From positions 1,364,001-1,428,000 of the forward strand of contig NZ_OU015321.1 of the NCBI RefSeq assembly GCF_907163105.1: a stretch of DNA of 64,000 nt, given 5' to 3'. This document shows positions 17,074-25,630 of this stretch, piece by piece. This DNA is from Cloacibacterium caeni (GTDB taxonomy: Bacteria; Bacteroidota; Bacteroidia; Flavobacteriales; Weeksellaceae). Numbering within the stretch: the first letter of the stretch is position 1; every line of letters starts with the position of its first letter. The notes under the pieces are model-generated. The model was not told the origin of the DNA, made no database searches, and was given only the letters and a program-made list of their open reading frames with translations. Made by a program: the position numbers and the translations under genes.

Positions 17074-17901
17074 ATGCCAATAATTACCCTTACATCAGAT
17101 TATGGAAATCTAGACCACAGAGTTTCAGCCATTAAAGGCAGCATTCTCCAGCTTAATCCCGATGCTAGAATTATTGATATCACCCATGAAATTGGGGCTT
17201 ATAATCTAATACAAACCGCCTATATTCTAAGAAATGCTTACGCGCATTTCCCTAAAGAGAGTGTGCATATTGTTTCCGTAGACAGTTTTTTTCACAAAGA
17301 CCGCAAAAATCTTTTGGTAAAAATGGATGGGCATTATTTCATTACCGCTGACAATGGATTGATGAGCCTCACTTTTTTTGACCAAAAACCAGAAGCCATT
17401 TACGAAATTACCATCAATAATCGTTTTGACGACGAAGTAAAATTTGCGAGTGTTGATATTTTCGTTCCCGTCGCAGCACATTTGACCAAAGGTGGTTTGC
17501 CAGAACTCATCGGCAGAAAAATTAAGCACTACAAGTGTACTACTTTTGCAAAACCTTACTTCAATGAACCTGAGAAAATGCTGATTGGCGAAGTGATGTA
17601 TATTGATAATTTCGGGAATTGTGTAACCAACATCAGCAAATTAATTTTTGATAAAACAATGGTGAATTTCAATAATTTTGAAATTAACATTCGAAATATT
17701 TTACTGAAAAATATCAACCGTAAATACACAGACATCGTCACCGATTGGGAAAAAGAAAATGAATATCATGGCAAAGCTTCTGCTCTTTTTAATGGTCAAG
17801 ATTTATTAGAAATCACCATTTATAAAGGTACAAAAAACAATGGCGCCAATTCACTTTTTGGCTTAAAAGTGGGTGATAAGGTGTATATACAGTTTGAATG
17901 A
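17074..17901 (+). CDS. SAM hydroxide adenosyltransferase family (DUF62)
   Basis: A 275-residue member of the SAM-dependent halogenase/hydroxide adenosyltransferase family. The signature TLTSDYGNLDHRVSAIKG sits at residues 5-22, with DITHEIGAYNLIQTAYIL following, and the C-terminal domain contains YIDNFGNCVTNI. Most bacterial members hydrolyse S-adenosylmethionine to adenosine and methionine; chlorinases and fluorinases are rare relatives. Which activity applies cannot be read from the sequence, so hydrolysis is the default inference. Downstream lies a tandem repeat and then hemJ on the same strand. Confidence 0.92.
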   Translation: MPIITLTSDYGNLDHRVSAIKGSILQLNPDARIIDITHEIGAYNLIQTAYILRNAYAHFPKESVHIVSVDSFFHKDRKNLLVKMDGHYFITADNGLMSLTFFDQKPEAIYEITINNRFDDEVKFASVDIFVPVAAHLTKGGLPELIGRKIKHYKCTTFAKPYFNEPEKMLIGEVMYIDNFGNCVTNISKLIFDKTMVNFNNFEINIRNILLKNINRKYTDIVTDWEKENEYHGKASALFNGQDLLEITIYKGTKNNGANSLFGLKVGDKVYIQFE

Positions 17902-17904
17902 TGG

Positions 17905-17960
17905 ATGTTAGATGTTAGATGTTAGATGTTAGATTTTAGATGTTAGATGTTAGATGTTAG
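17905..17960. repeat. Tandem heptamer repeat, 8 units
   Basis: Eight consecutive 7-bp units of ATGTTAG, the fifth being ATTTTAG, lie between the SAM hydrolase-family gene and hemJ. Each unit is a perfect heptamer, so length changes by slippage are likely. It lies 38 bp before the hemJ start. Confidence 0.95.
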
Positions 17961-17998
17961 AAAAATTATAAATCATAAATCGTAAATCGTAAATTACC

Positions 17999-18544
17999 AT
18001 GACTTATTTAATCATAAAAGCGCTACATATCATCTTTATGGTGAGTTATTTTGCGGGAATTTTTTATCTCGTAAGAATTTTTGTGTATTATAAAGACACT
18101 GATGCTTTCGAAAGTCCTAAAAAGGAAATTCTTCGTGAGCAATATGTTTATATGGCAAGAAGATTATGGAACATTATCACGGTTCCAGCGTTTGTTTTGA
18201 TGACCATTTTTGGGACAATTTTAATTTTAATGAACCCTACACTTTTACAAATGTCTTGGTTTCAGTTGAAAATAGCCTTTCTCATAGGACTTTTTATCTA
18301 CCATTATTGGTCTTGGAAAAAAGTATTAGAAATAAAAAACCTACAAAACGGTGAACTAAAAACCGCCAATCTCAAATTAAGACAAGCCAATGAAATTGCA
18401 ACATTTCTACTATTTTTAGTGGTTTTCACAGTAATTTTAAAATCTTTGACCATTGAAAATTGGTGGCAATTAATTGCAGGATTTTTCGTTATTGTGTTTG
18501 TGATTATGATGACGGTAAAATTGGTGAATAAGAAAAAGTCTTAA
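17999..18544 (+). CDS. hemJ: HemJ-type protoporphyrinogen IX oxidase
   Basis: A 181-residue inner-membrane protein with four transmembrane segments. The N-terminus IIKALHIIFMVSYFAGIFYL carries the conserved histidine (His10), and LKIAFLIGLFIYHYW carries the conserved lysine of the HemJ (UPF0093/CopD-like) family. HemJ oxidises protoporphyrinogen IX to protoporphyrin IX in heme synthesis and is the usual form in bacteria that lack HemG and HemY. No other heme gene is adjacent. Confidence 0.9.
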   Translation: MTYLIIKALHIIFMVSYFAGIFYLVRIFVYYKDTDAFESPKKEILREQYVYMARRLWNIITVPAFVLMTIFGTILILMNPTLLQMSWFQLKIAFLIGLFIYHYWSWKKVLEIKNLQNGELKTANLKLRQANEIATFLLFLVVFTVILKSLTIENWWQLIAGFFVIVFVIMMTVKLVNKKKS

Positions 18545-18656
18545 TATCACAGAGATCACAAAGAACAGCCACAAAGTTCACAATGATTTTTTATAAATAC
18601 CTTCACAAAGACGCTTCGCTTGATTGAGTTTATACTATTTTAGACTTAATCATAAA

Positions 18657-18728
18657 GCTTCGAAAAGCAAGGCGTCTCAAATATCTTAATTTTGTGTACT
18701 TTGTGATTACTTTGAGAACTTTGTGATA
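18657..18728. repeat. 72-bp interspersed repeat, copy 1
   Basis: This 72-bp block begins GCTTCGAAAAGCAA and ends AGAACTTTGTGATA. It matches 21763-21834 with 7 mismatches and no gap. The surrounding 18545-18746 is non-coding and rich in CACAAAG words. Confidence 0.85.
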
Positions 18729-18746
18729 AAATAAAACTAAAAAACT

Positions 18747-19118
18747 ATGACCGAAAATGAATTATCAACCATCATCATTGGTTGTGCAATAGAAGTACAT
18801 CGAAGATTGGGAGCAGGTTTATTAGAAAGAGCATACCAAGAATGTTTAATGTACGAATTAAAACTAAATGGCTTGAAAGTAGAAAAAGAAGTATTGCTTC
18901 CTATTACTTACAAAGACTTGAAAATAGATAATGGTTACAGAATAGATTTATTAGTAGAAGATAAAGTAGTGGTAGAATTAAAAACTGTAGAAGAACTTCA
19001 CAATGCACATTTTGCTCAGGTTCTAACTTATCTTAAATTTGGAAACTACAAATTAGGGCTCATTTTTAATTTTAATGAAGCTATTTTAAAAAACGGAATT
19101 AAAAGAATTATCAATTAA
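18747..19118 (+). CDS. GxxExxY protein
   Basis: A 123-residue protein of the GxxExxY family (Iron-sulfur-like/PDDEXK-like fold proposed by domain databases). It has GCAIEVHRRLGAGLLERAYQ, then PITYKDLKIDNGYRIDLLV with VVVELKTVEEL. The D-x(n)-ExK pattern (IDLLVE..., VELKT) is what a PD-(D/E)xK nuclease core would look like, but no activity is established. Family members are often scattered in Bacteroidetes and other genomes within repeat-rich spacers. Its stop codon overlaps the gldF start by one base (TAATG), so it is translationally coupled to gldF. Confidence 0.9.
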   Translation: MTENELSTIIIGCAIEVHRRLGAGLLERAYQECLMYELKLNGLKVEKEVLLPITYKDLKIDNGYRIDLLVEDKVVVELKTVEELHNAHFAQVLTYLKFGNYKLGLIFNFNEAILKNGIKRIIN

Positions 19119-19846
19119 TGATTGCTATACTAAAAAAAGAACTTTGGAGTTATTTCGGGAATTGGAGTGCATGGATTATCGTCGGTGCATTTTCTTTGAT
19201 TTCTGCTTTATTTTTATTTTTTTTCGAGAATGATTTCAATATTCTAGAAATCGGAACGGCAAGTTTGCAAAGCTTTTTCACGCTTTCGCCATGGTTGTTT
19301 TTGTTCATTATTCCAGCATTAGCCATGAAATCTTTTGCCGAAGAACAACAAAACGGAACATTGCAATGGCTTTTTTCTCAACCATTAAGCATTTCAGAAA
19401 TCGTTTCAGGGAAGTTTTTCGCGGTATTTTTGGTTGGGATTTTATGCTTACTTCCTTCATTGGTTTACCTCTACTCCGTTTACGTTTTAGGCGTTCCAGC
19501 AGGAAATTTAGACCTGGGAGCAACTTTAGGAAGCTATTTCGGAATTATTCTTCTCATTGCAGCATTTTCTGCGGTTGGGATTTTGGCAAGTTCACTTTCC
19601 TCCAATCAAATTATGGCTTATTTATTGGGCGTTTTATTGAATTTCATTTTATACTTTGGGATAGAACAATTGGCCAATTTCAAATTGTTGGGAGGCGCAG
19701 ATTATTTGCTTCAAAATCTTGGTTTTTATCATCACTTCATCGCTTTTACAAGAGGTTTGATTGACACACAAGATGTGTTTTACTTCTTATTGGTGATTGG
19801 ATTAAGTTTGTTTTTGGCAAAAGTTTTTGTGGAGAAGAAGAAATAG
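19118..19846 (+). CDS. gldF: Gliding-motility ABC transporter permease GldF
   Basis: A 242-residue permease with six membrane segments, matching the ABC-2 type GldF: AILKKELWSYFGNWSAWII at the start, LAMKSFAEEQQNGTLQWL and SQPLSISEIVSGKFFAVFL in the middle. In Flavobacteriia GldF, GldG and the ATPase GldA form a transporter needed for gliding in some species and kept in many non-gliders. No gldA is in this window. The start shares one base with the stop of the GxxExxY gene. Confidence 0.93.
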   Translation: MIAILKKELWSYFGNWSAWIIVGAFSLISALFLFFFENDFNILEIGTASLQSFFTLSPWLFLFIIPALAMKSFAEEQQNGTLQWLFSQPLSISEIVSGKFFAVFLVGILCLLPSLVYLYSVYVLGVPAGNLDLGATLGSYFGIILLIAAFSAVGILASSLSSNQIMAYLLGVLLNFILYFGIEQLANFKLLGGADYLLQNLGFYHHFIAFTRGLIDTQDVFYFLLVIGLSLFLAKVFVEKKK

Positions 19847-19852
19847 TTATTT

Positions 19853-19980
19853 AACCGCAAAAGCAACCAAAGAATTGATTGAAAAATAAAGCAAGCCAAA
19901 AGTAAAAAAAGAAAATTCTCCCTTTTTTTTACTTTTGAAAAACTTAAAAAGCAACAAAAGCTTTTGTCTCTTTTGTGGTT
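19853..19980. repeat. Palindromic insertion between gldF and gldG
   Basis: The 152-bp gap contains near-complementary arms: CAAAAGTAAAAAAAG (19897-19911) against CTTTTTTTTACTTTTG (19922-19937), one base different in the A-run. Outside them AACCGCAAAAG on the left mirrors CTTTTGTGGTT on the right (19970-19980) with one mismatch. It looks like a small non-autonomous element separating two genes that normally form one operon. Confidence 0.7.
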
Positions 19981-19998
19981 TAAAATTTAAAATATAAA

Positions 19999-21657
19999 AT
20001 GAAACAAAATTTAAAATATATTATTCTAGCCATCATCCTATTTTTAGGGATTTTCGGGGCATTTTCTCATCGTTTTGATTTGACTAAAGAGAAACGTTAC
20101 ACCCTTTCTGATGCTACGGTAGAAACGCTGAAATCTATAAAAGAACCACTGACTGTAGAAGTTTATCTGGAAGGTGATTTTCCTGCAAGTTTTAAGCAAT
20201 TGCAGAACGAAACGCAGTTTCTTTTGGAAGAATTCAGAAAAATCAATCCAAAAATTGATTACAAATTCATCGATCCTATTGCGACCAAAATGTCTCAAGA
20301 CACGCTTCAAGCAATGGGAATGCAACCTTCTATGTTGCCCGATATGAAAGACGGAAAAGTTTCTCAAATCGTACTTTTTCCTTATGCTGCACTGAAATAT
20401 AAAGGTTATGGAACTTCTATTTCGCTTATAACCAATCAAATGGGAATAGATGCAGCGGAACAGTTAACCAAATCCATTGAAAATCTAGAGTTTAACTTCG
20501 CTTCTACCATTAAATCTTTGGTGGCAGACCAAAAGAAAAACGTAGGTGTTTTGGTGAATCAAGATGAATTACGAGTAGATGAATTCCGCAGTTTTATGGA
20601 CATGACGCTCGAAAATTACAATGCTGGTCCTGTAATTCCTGTAAACAAAAAAGAGTTGACTCTAGAAGATCTTCCGAATTTAGAAAGAATGGATGCTTTG
20701 GTGATTGCAAAGCCTAGAAAAGCCTTTACTGACGGTGAAAAAGTGATTTTAGACCAATACATTATGAACGGAGGAAAAACACTTTGGATGATTGACGCTG
20801 TGAATGCAGAAATGGATACTTTGATGACCAAGAAAAAACTCATGGCCTATCCTATCGACATCAATATGACTGATTTTTTCTTTAATTATGGTGTGAGAAT
20901 CAATGCTCCTTTGATTAAAGATTTCCAAAAATCTGCTTTGATTAGACTGCAAGTTGGCGAAGTGGCAGGAAATCCTCAATACTCCAATTTAATTTGGCCT
21001 TATTTTCCTTTGGGAATTAATGAAAATAACAATCCTATTACCAAAAATATTAATCCTGTAAAATTTGAATTCCCAACTGCTATTGATACATTGGGAAGAA
21101 AAAATATCAAAACTCAAGTGCTTTACGAATCGAGTGAAAGAACCACGGCTAAATCGGTTCCTAATTATGTAGAGCTCTCAGAAATGGCGAATCTTGACAG
21201 TCTTTCTGTGATGGAAAAACCTACTACTCCTAAGATTTTTGCGGTGAGTTTAGAAGGTAAATTTACCTCTGCTTATGCGAATAGAAGTGAGAAAAACGGT
21301 TTCCCTAATTTCAAAAATAAAGTGTCTGAAAACAATAAAATGATTGTTATTTCTGATGGTGATGTTGGCCGAAATCAAATGATGAAAGGTCAAAATTTAC
21401 CTTTAGGAGCAGATTTATTAACCGACCAACTCTACGGAAACGAACAATTTTTGAGAAACTGCTTAGATTGGCTTCTCGATGATTCTAATTTAATTGAATT
21501 AAGAAACAGAAATATAGAATCCCGCTTGCTTGACAGAAGAAGAATAGACGAAGAAAAAACGAATTGGCAATGGTTTAATTTATTGACACCTTTGGCAATT
21601 TTAGGAATTTTGGGTGGAGTTTTCTTTTGGTTGAGAAAGAAGAAATTTGGGCAATAG
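19999..21657 (+). CDS. gldG: Gliding-motility protein GldG
   Basis: A 552-residue protein with an N-terminal membrane anchor (YIILAIILFLGIFGAFS), a large periplasmic part starting HRFDLTKEKRYTLSDATVET, and a C-terminal transmembrane helix (FNLLTPLAILGILGGVFFWL) with a basic tail. This is the layout of GldG, the accessory subunit of the GldA-GldF transporter, containing an ABC-transporter-associated domain found also in intraflagellar transport-like proteins. It follows gldF after a 152-bp gap filled by a palindromic repeat, so read-through may be reduced. Confidence 0.94.
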   Translation: MKQNLKYIILAIILFLGIFGAFSHRFDLTKEKRYTLSDATVETLKSIKEPLTVEVYLEGDFPASFKQLQNETQFLLEEFRKINPKIDYKFIDPIATKMSQDTLQAMGMQPSMLPDMKDGKVSQIVLFPYAALKYKGYGTSISLITNQMGIDAAEQLTKSIENLEFNFASTIKSLVADQKKNVGVLVNQDELRVDEFRSFMDMTLENYNAGPVIPVNKKELTLEDLPNLERMDALVIAKPRKAFTDGEKVILDQYIMNGGKTLWMIDAVNAEMDTLMTKKKLMAYPIDINMTDFFFNYGVRINAPLIKDFQKSALIRLQVGEVAGNPQYSNLIWPYFPLGINENNNPITKNINPVKFEFPTAIDTLGRKNIKTQVLYESSERTTAKSVPNYVELSEMANLDSLSVMEKPTTPKIFAVSLEGKFTSAYANRSEKNGFPNFKNKVSENNKMIVISDGDVGRNQMMKGQNLPLGADLLTDQLYGNEQFLRNCLDWLLDDSNLIELRNRNIESRLLDRRRIDEEKTNWQWFNLLTPLAILGILGGVFFWLRKKKFGQ

Positions 21658-21988
21658 TTCTCACAGATTACACAGATTTTCACAGCATTTTTTCACGAAA
21701 AGTCGCAAAGATTTTATTTAACACAGAGTTCGCAGATTTTTTTGTATAATAATTAAAAGTGAGCTTTGAAAAGCAAAGCGTCTCAAGAATCTTAATTTTG
21801 TGAACTTTGTGATGCCTTTGAGAACTTTGTGATAGTTTTTCACGCAAAGTCGCAAAGATTTTTTTGAGATAAAACAAGACGCTTCGTTTAAAAAAAACGA
21901 AGCGTCTTTATATACTTTAAAAACTTAAAAACCATGTGAATACTTTGGGGACTTTCACTTGGCTCTTTTTACTTTTTACTTGATTCTT
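21658..21988. repeat. Repeat-rich spacer with second copy of the 72-bp repeat
   Basis: The spacer contains CACAGATTACACAGATTTTC words, two copies of AAAGTCGCAAAGATTTT (near 21700 and 21847), and the 72-bp repeat at 21763-21834. It ends with a hairpin AAGACGCTTCGTTT / AAACGAAGCGTCTT at 21876-21908, which may terminate the minus-strand DUF4268 gene. No gene is supported. Confidence 0.75.
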
Positions 21989-22420
21989 TTACACATCTTT
22001 TATAAACTCCTCATATTCATAATACACCATTTCAAAAGCGGTCATTTTTTCGACAAAGAATTCGAAAATTTCTCGCCAAGTGTTTTTATTGTAGATGGAA
22101 ACGCCATGTTTTTCTACCCAAAATCTAGAAATCACTTTTCCGTTTTCTAAGACGTAGAATTCGTCTTTATACACCTCGCATTTCAGTTCATCTTCTAAAA
22201 TTCCTTCGAGAGACCAAAGCTTCTCGTAATAAGCATTTCGGAAGATTTCATCTTTCATTTCAATGTCTATAGAAACTTCGGCTTTTTTGTTATCACAATA
22301 GAATTTAAAAGCGAAGTCTTTGATTTTAGTATCGTACAAAATCCATTTCTTCGGAAACGACTTGCCGAAACTGGTCCAAAATTCCTTTTTTATTTTAGCA
22401 GCTTCTTCTTTGCTGAACAT
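21989..22420 (-). CDS. DUF4268 domain protein
   Basis: A 143-residue acidic protein rich in aromatic residues, matching DUF4268: EEAAKIKKEFWTSFGKSF near the start, KFYCDNKKAEVSIDIEM in the middle and WREIFEFFVEKMTAFE near the end. The function is unknown; in other bacteria the domain also occurs fused to or near restriction-modification proteins. Here it is divergent from the nuclease-methyltransferase gene at 22597, with 176 bp between them. Confidence 0.85.
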   Translation of the reverse strand: MFSKEEAAKIKKEFWTSFGKSFPKKWILYDTKIKDFAFKFYCDNKKAEVSIDIEMKDEIFRNAYYEKLWSLEGILEDELKCEVYKDEFYVLENGKVISRFWVEKHGVSIYNKNTWREIFEFFVEKMTAFEMVYYEYEEFIKDV

Positions 22421-22596
22421 TTGATTGAGTTATGAGTTATGAGTTGGCGAAAATAGGGAAAATTTGCGAGTGTTTTTGTATATTTGGATTTAAGAATTAC
22501 TTTATAAACCATGAAATCACTTTTATTAATGTTCAAAATCAAAAACGCTTGTAATAAGTGATTGCATTTGACCATAAAAAAAATAATAATCAACAA

Positions 22597-25137
22597 ATGA
22601 AATACGCAAATATTCGTGAAGAAGAAGTTAAGAACAAAGTAGGACAAGATTTTTTTGGTGATTTTGATACTACTAAAATTTTAGGAAACATAGATTTCTG
22701 TGTAACCCCTAAAAACAAAAATCCAAAACAAACTAAATTATTTGATGATATAAATTTACTTTGGGCAGAAGCTAAAACTGGAGATTATGATGTGATTTCT
22801 ATGTTTGCACAATTAATTCTCACTATTGGTAAAGCTAGAACTTTTGACAAAACTTTACCCCCTGCTTTTTTAGGTGCTTTTGATGGTAAAAAGATTGCTT
22901 TTATTCCTTATAATGCAGTATTAGATATTTTCTCGCTCAATGATTTTAATTGGAATGTTACCAGTAGTAACCAAAACACCAAAGAATTTTCAATTATTAG
23001 AGAACGTGTTCAAAAATCTTTAGACAAAAATGATTATTTGTATGATTTTCTAAAAGATGAAAAAGAACTTAAATTTTTCATTAAAAATAATCTCGCAAAG
23101 GCTACAGAATCTGGCAAAATTCTTATTAATAAAAACAATTTTGTCCCTATCTATTTACGCTGGGTAGAACAAGTAAAACCTTATATAGATTTTAATTGGG
23201 AAGATGGCAAAAAACAAAACATTTTAGACAATAGTTTTTTTTTAGCAGATTTATTTGTAGATGACAAAGGAACTCCTGTAATAGAAGATGATACGCCAAT
23301 TTCTGAAAATCTTTTTGTAGTTTTTAAAAACGGACATTACGAAATTGCCAAAGAAAATCTGAAATCCTTGTTTAATGCTACTATTCCTTTTAAGGATAAA
23401 AAACCTTACGAACAATTTTGGAAAAAATACAAAAGACCGCCTCTTGAAGAATTTCAAAAATATATTTTAGAAAGAAAAGACTTACTCGTTCCGCAAGATA
23501 TTAGAGAGAGAAAAGGTGCTTATTTTACACCAAGAATTTGGGTAGAACTTTCGCAAAAATATATAGCCGATGTTTTGGGCGAAGATTGGCAAGAAGAATA
23601 TTATGTTTGGGATTGTGCTGCTGGAACAGGAAATTTATTAGCTGGTCTTACTAATAAATATCACATTTTTGCTTCTACACTAGACCAATCTGATGTAAAT
23701 GCTATGCACGAACGTATTGAAAACGGCGCTTTGCTATTGCACGATTATGTATTTCAGTTTGATTTCTTGAATGACGAATTTCTGCCAAAATCTAAAGGCG
23801 GAAAATTACCCGATGATTTGTATAACATCATTATAGACGAAGAAAAACGAAAAAAATTGGTGGTGTATATTAATCCTCCTTATGCGGAAGCAGCAAGTAT
23901 GGAAACTGTTTCTGGAAAAGGTAAAAATAAAACAGATGTTGCCGTAACTACTAATGTTTATAAAAAATATCAGAATAAAATTGGAATTGGAGGAAGAGAA
24001 CTTTTCGCTCAGTTTTTCATAAGAATAAATAAAGAAATCTTAGGCTCAAAGCTTGCAGAATTTTCAACTTTGAAAATTCTGCAAGCTCCAAACTTCTCAG
24101 ATTTCAGGAATGAATTTCGAGCGAAGCTAGAGAAAATTTTTATCGTCCCCGCCAACACTTTTGATAACGTTAAAGGTAAATTTCCAATAGGTTTCTTTTT
24201 ATGGAATTCTGAAAAATATGAGAATTTTGAATACATTCAAGCCGATGTTTACGATTCTTTTGGAAATTTTATCGAAAAAAAAGGAATTTCTAATAATTCG
24301 AATTTTAAATCAATAAATGATTGGCTTATAACAACAAGAAATAGAATTAATGAGAAAAACATTGCATATATTTCTGCTAAAGGAAATGACTTTCAAAATG
24401 TAAATTTTGTCTTTATAATAAATGATAAAAATCAATTACCACATCCTCGTGGAAGTTGGGTAACTGATAAAAATTTAACTGAAATTTCAATCTACTTTGC
24501 AGTTCGTCATTGTATAGAAGCCACTTGGCTTAATGACAGAGACCAATTTCTATTTCCTAATGATAAATGGGAGTCGGACTCCGACTTTCAGAATGATTGT
24601 TTGGCTTTTACCTTGTTTTCTAATAATATACAATCACAATTTGGAACCAACCACTGGATTCCATTTACAGAATTAGAAGTAAATGCAAGAAGCAAGTTCG
24701 AAAGCAATTTTATGACCGATTTTATCGCTGGAAAAGTGAAAATAGAAAATCAAAATGTAGATTTATTTTCACAACAAGAAACCCTTTCAGAGTTTGAAAC
24801 TCTGAAAGGGTTGTCTACAAGATTGCAATTTTCAGAAGAAGCTAAACTTGTTTTTGATGCGGGTAGAAATCTTTGGAAATATTATCACACTCAAGAATTC
24901 CCCTCTTTCAGAGGGGTGGATTCCAACGCAGTTGGAAGACGGGGTGTTTATAACGTAAATGCAAGTTTATACGATATTCGCGAACATTTCCAAGGACGCA
25001 ACGAAAAAGGAAAGATGAACAATAAAAGTGATGATGAAACGTATATGAGACTCATTGCAGAACTACGTTCTGCTCTAAAAATTCTAGCCAAAAAAATAGA
25101 ACCAAAAGTCTATGAATATGGTTTCTTGAAAGAATAA
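22597..25137 (+). CDS. Single-chain restriction-modification enzyme (type IIG-like)
   Basis: An 846-residue protein that reads as nuclease, methyltransferase and specificity parts in one chain. Near the N-terminus, Asp33 and Glu58-Ala-Lys60 (LLWAEAKTGDYDV) fit a PD-(D/E)xK nuclease core. The N6-adenine methyltransferase has motif I DCAAGTGNLLAGL at about 339 and motif IV NPPYAEA at 426-429, with RKGAYFTPRIWVELSQKYI just upstream. The remaining 400 residues probably form the target-recognition region. I chose the ATG at 22597; a GTG 39 bp earlier would only add low-complexity residues. The C-terminal half carries four short palindromes in frame. It is the first gene of a run with the HEPN/MNT pair. 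Whether it is an active restriction enzyme is inference. Confidence 0.85.
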   Translation: MKYANIREEEVKNKVGQDFFGDFDTTKILGNIDFCVTPKNKNPKQTKLFDDINLLWAEAKTGDYDVISMFAQLILTIGKARTFDKTLPPAFLGAFDGKKIAFIPYNAVLDIFSLNDFNWNVTSSNQNTKEFSIIRERVQKSLDKNDYLYDFLKDEKELKFFIKNNLAKATESGKILINKNNFVPIYLRWVEQVKPYIDFNWEDGKKQNILDNSFFLADLFVDDKGTPVIEDDTPISENLFVVFKNGHYEIAKENLKSLFNATIPFKDKKPYEQFWKKYKRPPLEEFQKYILERKDLLVPQDIRERKGAYFTPRIWVELSQKYIADVLGEDWQEEYYVWDCAAGTGNLLAGLTNKYHIFASTLDQSDVNAMHERIENGALLLHDYVFQFDFLNDEFLPKSKGGKLPDDLYNIIIDEEKRKKLVVYINPPYAEAASMETVSGKGKNKTDVAVTTNVYKKYQNKIGIGGRELFAQFFIRINKEILGSKLAEFSTLKILQAPNFSDFRNEFRAKLEKIFIVPANTFDNVKGKFPIGFFLWNSEKYENFEYIQADVYDSFGNFIEKKGISNNSNFKSINDWLITTRNRINEKNIAYISAKGNDFQNVNFVFIINDKNQLPHPRGSWVTDKNLTEISIYFAVRHCIEATWLNDRDQFLFPNDKWESDSDFQNDCLAFTLFSNNIQSQFGTNHWIPFTELEVNARSKFESNFMTDFIAGKVKIENQNVDLFSQQETLSEFETLKGLSTRLQFSEEAKLVFDAGRNLWKYYHTQEFPSFRGVDSNAVGRRGVYNVNASLYDIREHFQGRNEKGKMNNKSDDETYMRLIAELRSALKILAKKIEPKVYEYGFLKE
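24050..24087. repeat. In-frame palindrome 1, 17-bp arms
   Basis: AGCTTGCAGAATTTTCA and TGAAAATTCTGCAAGCT flank a 4-nt loop ACTT. An outer 7-bp pair GAAATCT (24034-24040) and AGATTTC (24099-24105) suggests a longer imperfect palindrome. It is translated as part of KLAEFSTLKILQAP. Confidence 0.9.
24572..24586. repeat. In-frame palindrome 2, 7-bp arms
   Basis: AGTCGGA and TCCGACT around a single C, inside the same gene. Its GC-rich composition stands out from the surrounding sequence. Confidence 0.7.
24780..24812. repeat. In-frame palindrome 3, 16-bp arms
   Basis: AACCCTTTCAGAGTTT and AAACTCTGAAAGGGTT are perfect complements around a single G, a 33-bp element. It encodes TLSEFETLKGL in frame. 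Confidence 0.95.
24900..24933. repeat. In-frame palindrome 4, twin hairpins
   Basis: CCCCTC-TTTCA-GAGGGG (24900-24916) is followed after TGGA by TTCCAAC-GCA-GTTGGAA. The encoded stretch is FPSFRGVDSNAVGRRG, which looks unlike the protein around it. Confidence 0.85.
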
Positions 25138-25165
25138 GACTTAAATTTTTAATTACATTTGTAAT

Positions 25166-25630
25166 ATGGAAAGAGATATAAGATGGATTCAGCGTTTTTC
25201 TAATTATAAAAAAGCGCTAGAAAAACTTCAGCAATCAATAGAATACATTAGAGAAGATTATCAAAATGAGGAAGATAATTTAGATGAAGTATTAGATGAA
25301 ATGATGAAAGAAGGATTAATCCAACGTTTTGAATATACTCATGAGTTAGCATGGAACGTAATGAAAGATTATGCCTATTATCAAGGAAATACAGAAATAG
25401 GAGGTTCTAGAGATGCAACCAGAGAAGCATTTAAAATGAATTTAATAAAAAATGGACATCTCTGGATGGAAATGATACAGAACAGAAATAGAACTTCTCA
25501 CACGTATGACAAAGAAACCGCAGAAGAAATCTATGCAGCAATCATTAATCAATATTATGATGCATTTGAAGATTTTAAGAAAACAATGCAAGAAAAATTA
25601 GACCGAAATAAACAAATAGATTTGTTTTAA
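25166..25630 (+). CDS. HepT/HI0074-type HEPN toxin-like protein
   Basis: A 154-residue all-helical protein of the HI0074 family (nucleotidyltransferase substrate-binding, HEPN fold). The HEPN motif R-x4-H is present as RNRTSH near residue 111, followed by TYDKETAEEIYAAIINQYY, and FEYTHELAWNVMKDY lies earlier. In the HEPN/MNT modules the HEPN protein is an RNase-type toxin and the MNT partner inactivates it by nucleotide transfer. Here the MNT gene starts within the stop codon (TAATG), so the pair is translationally coupled. The gene begins 28 bp after the restriction-modification gene and is probably in its operon. Confidence 0.92.
   Translation: MERDIRWIQRFSNYKKALEKLQQSIEYIREDYQNEEDNLDEVLDEMMKEGLIQRFEYTHELAWNVMKDYAYYQGNTEIGGSRDATREAFKMNLIKNGHLWMEMIQNRNRTSHTYDKETAEEIYAAIINQYYDAFEDFKKTMQEKLDRNKQIDLF

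Noticed and set aside
21680-21877. 65-codon frame in the repeat spacer
   Set aside because: Encoded entirely by the CACAAAG-type repeats, so it is a shadow of non-coding DNA.
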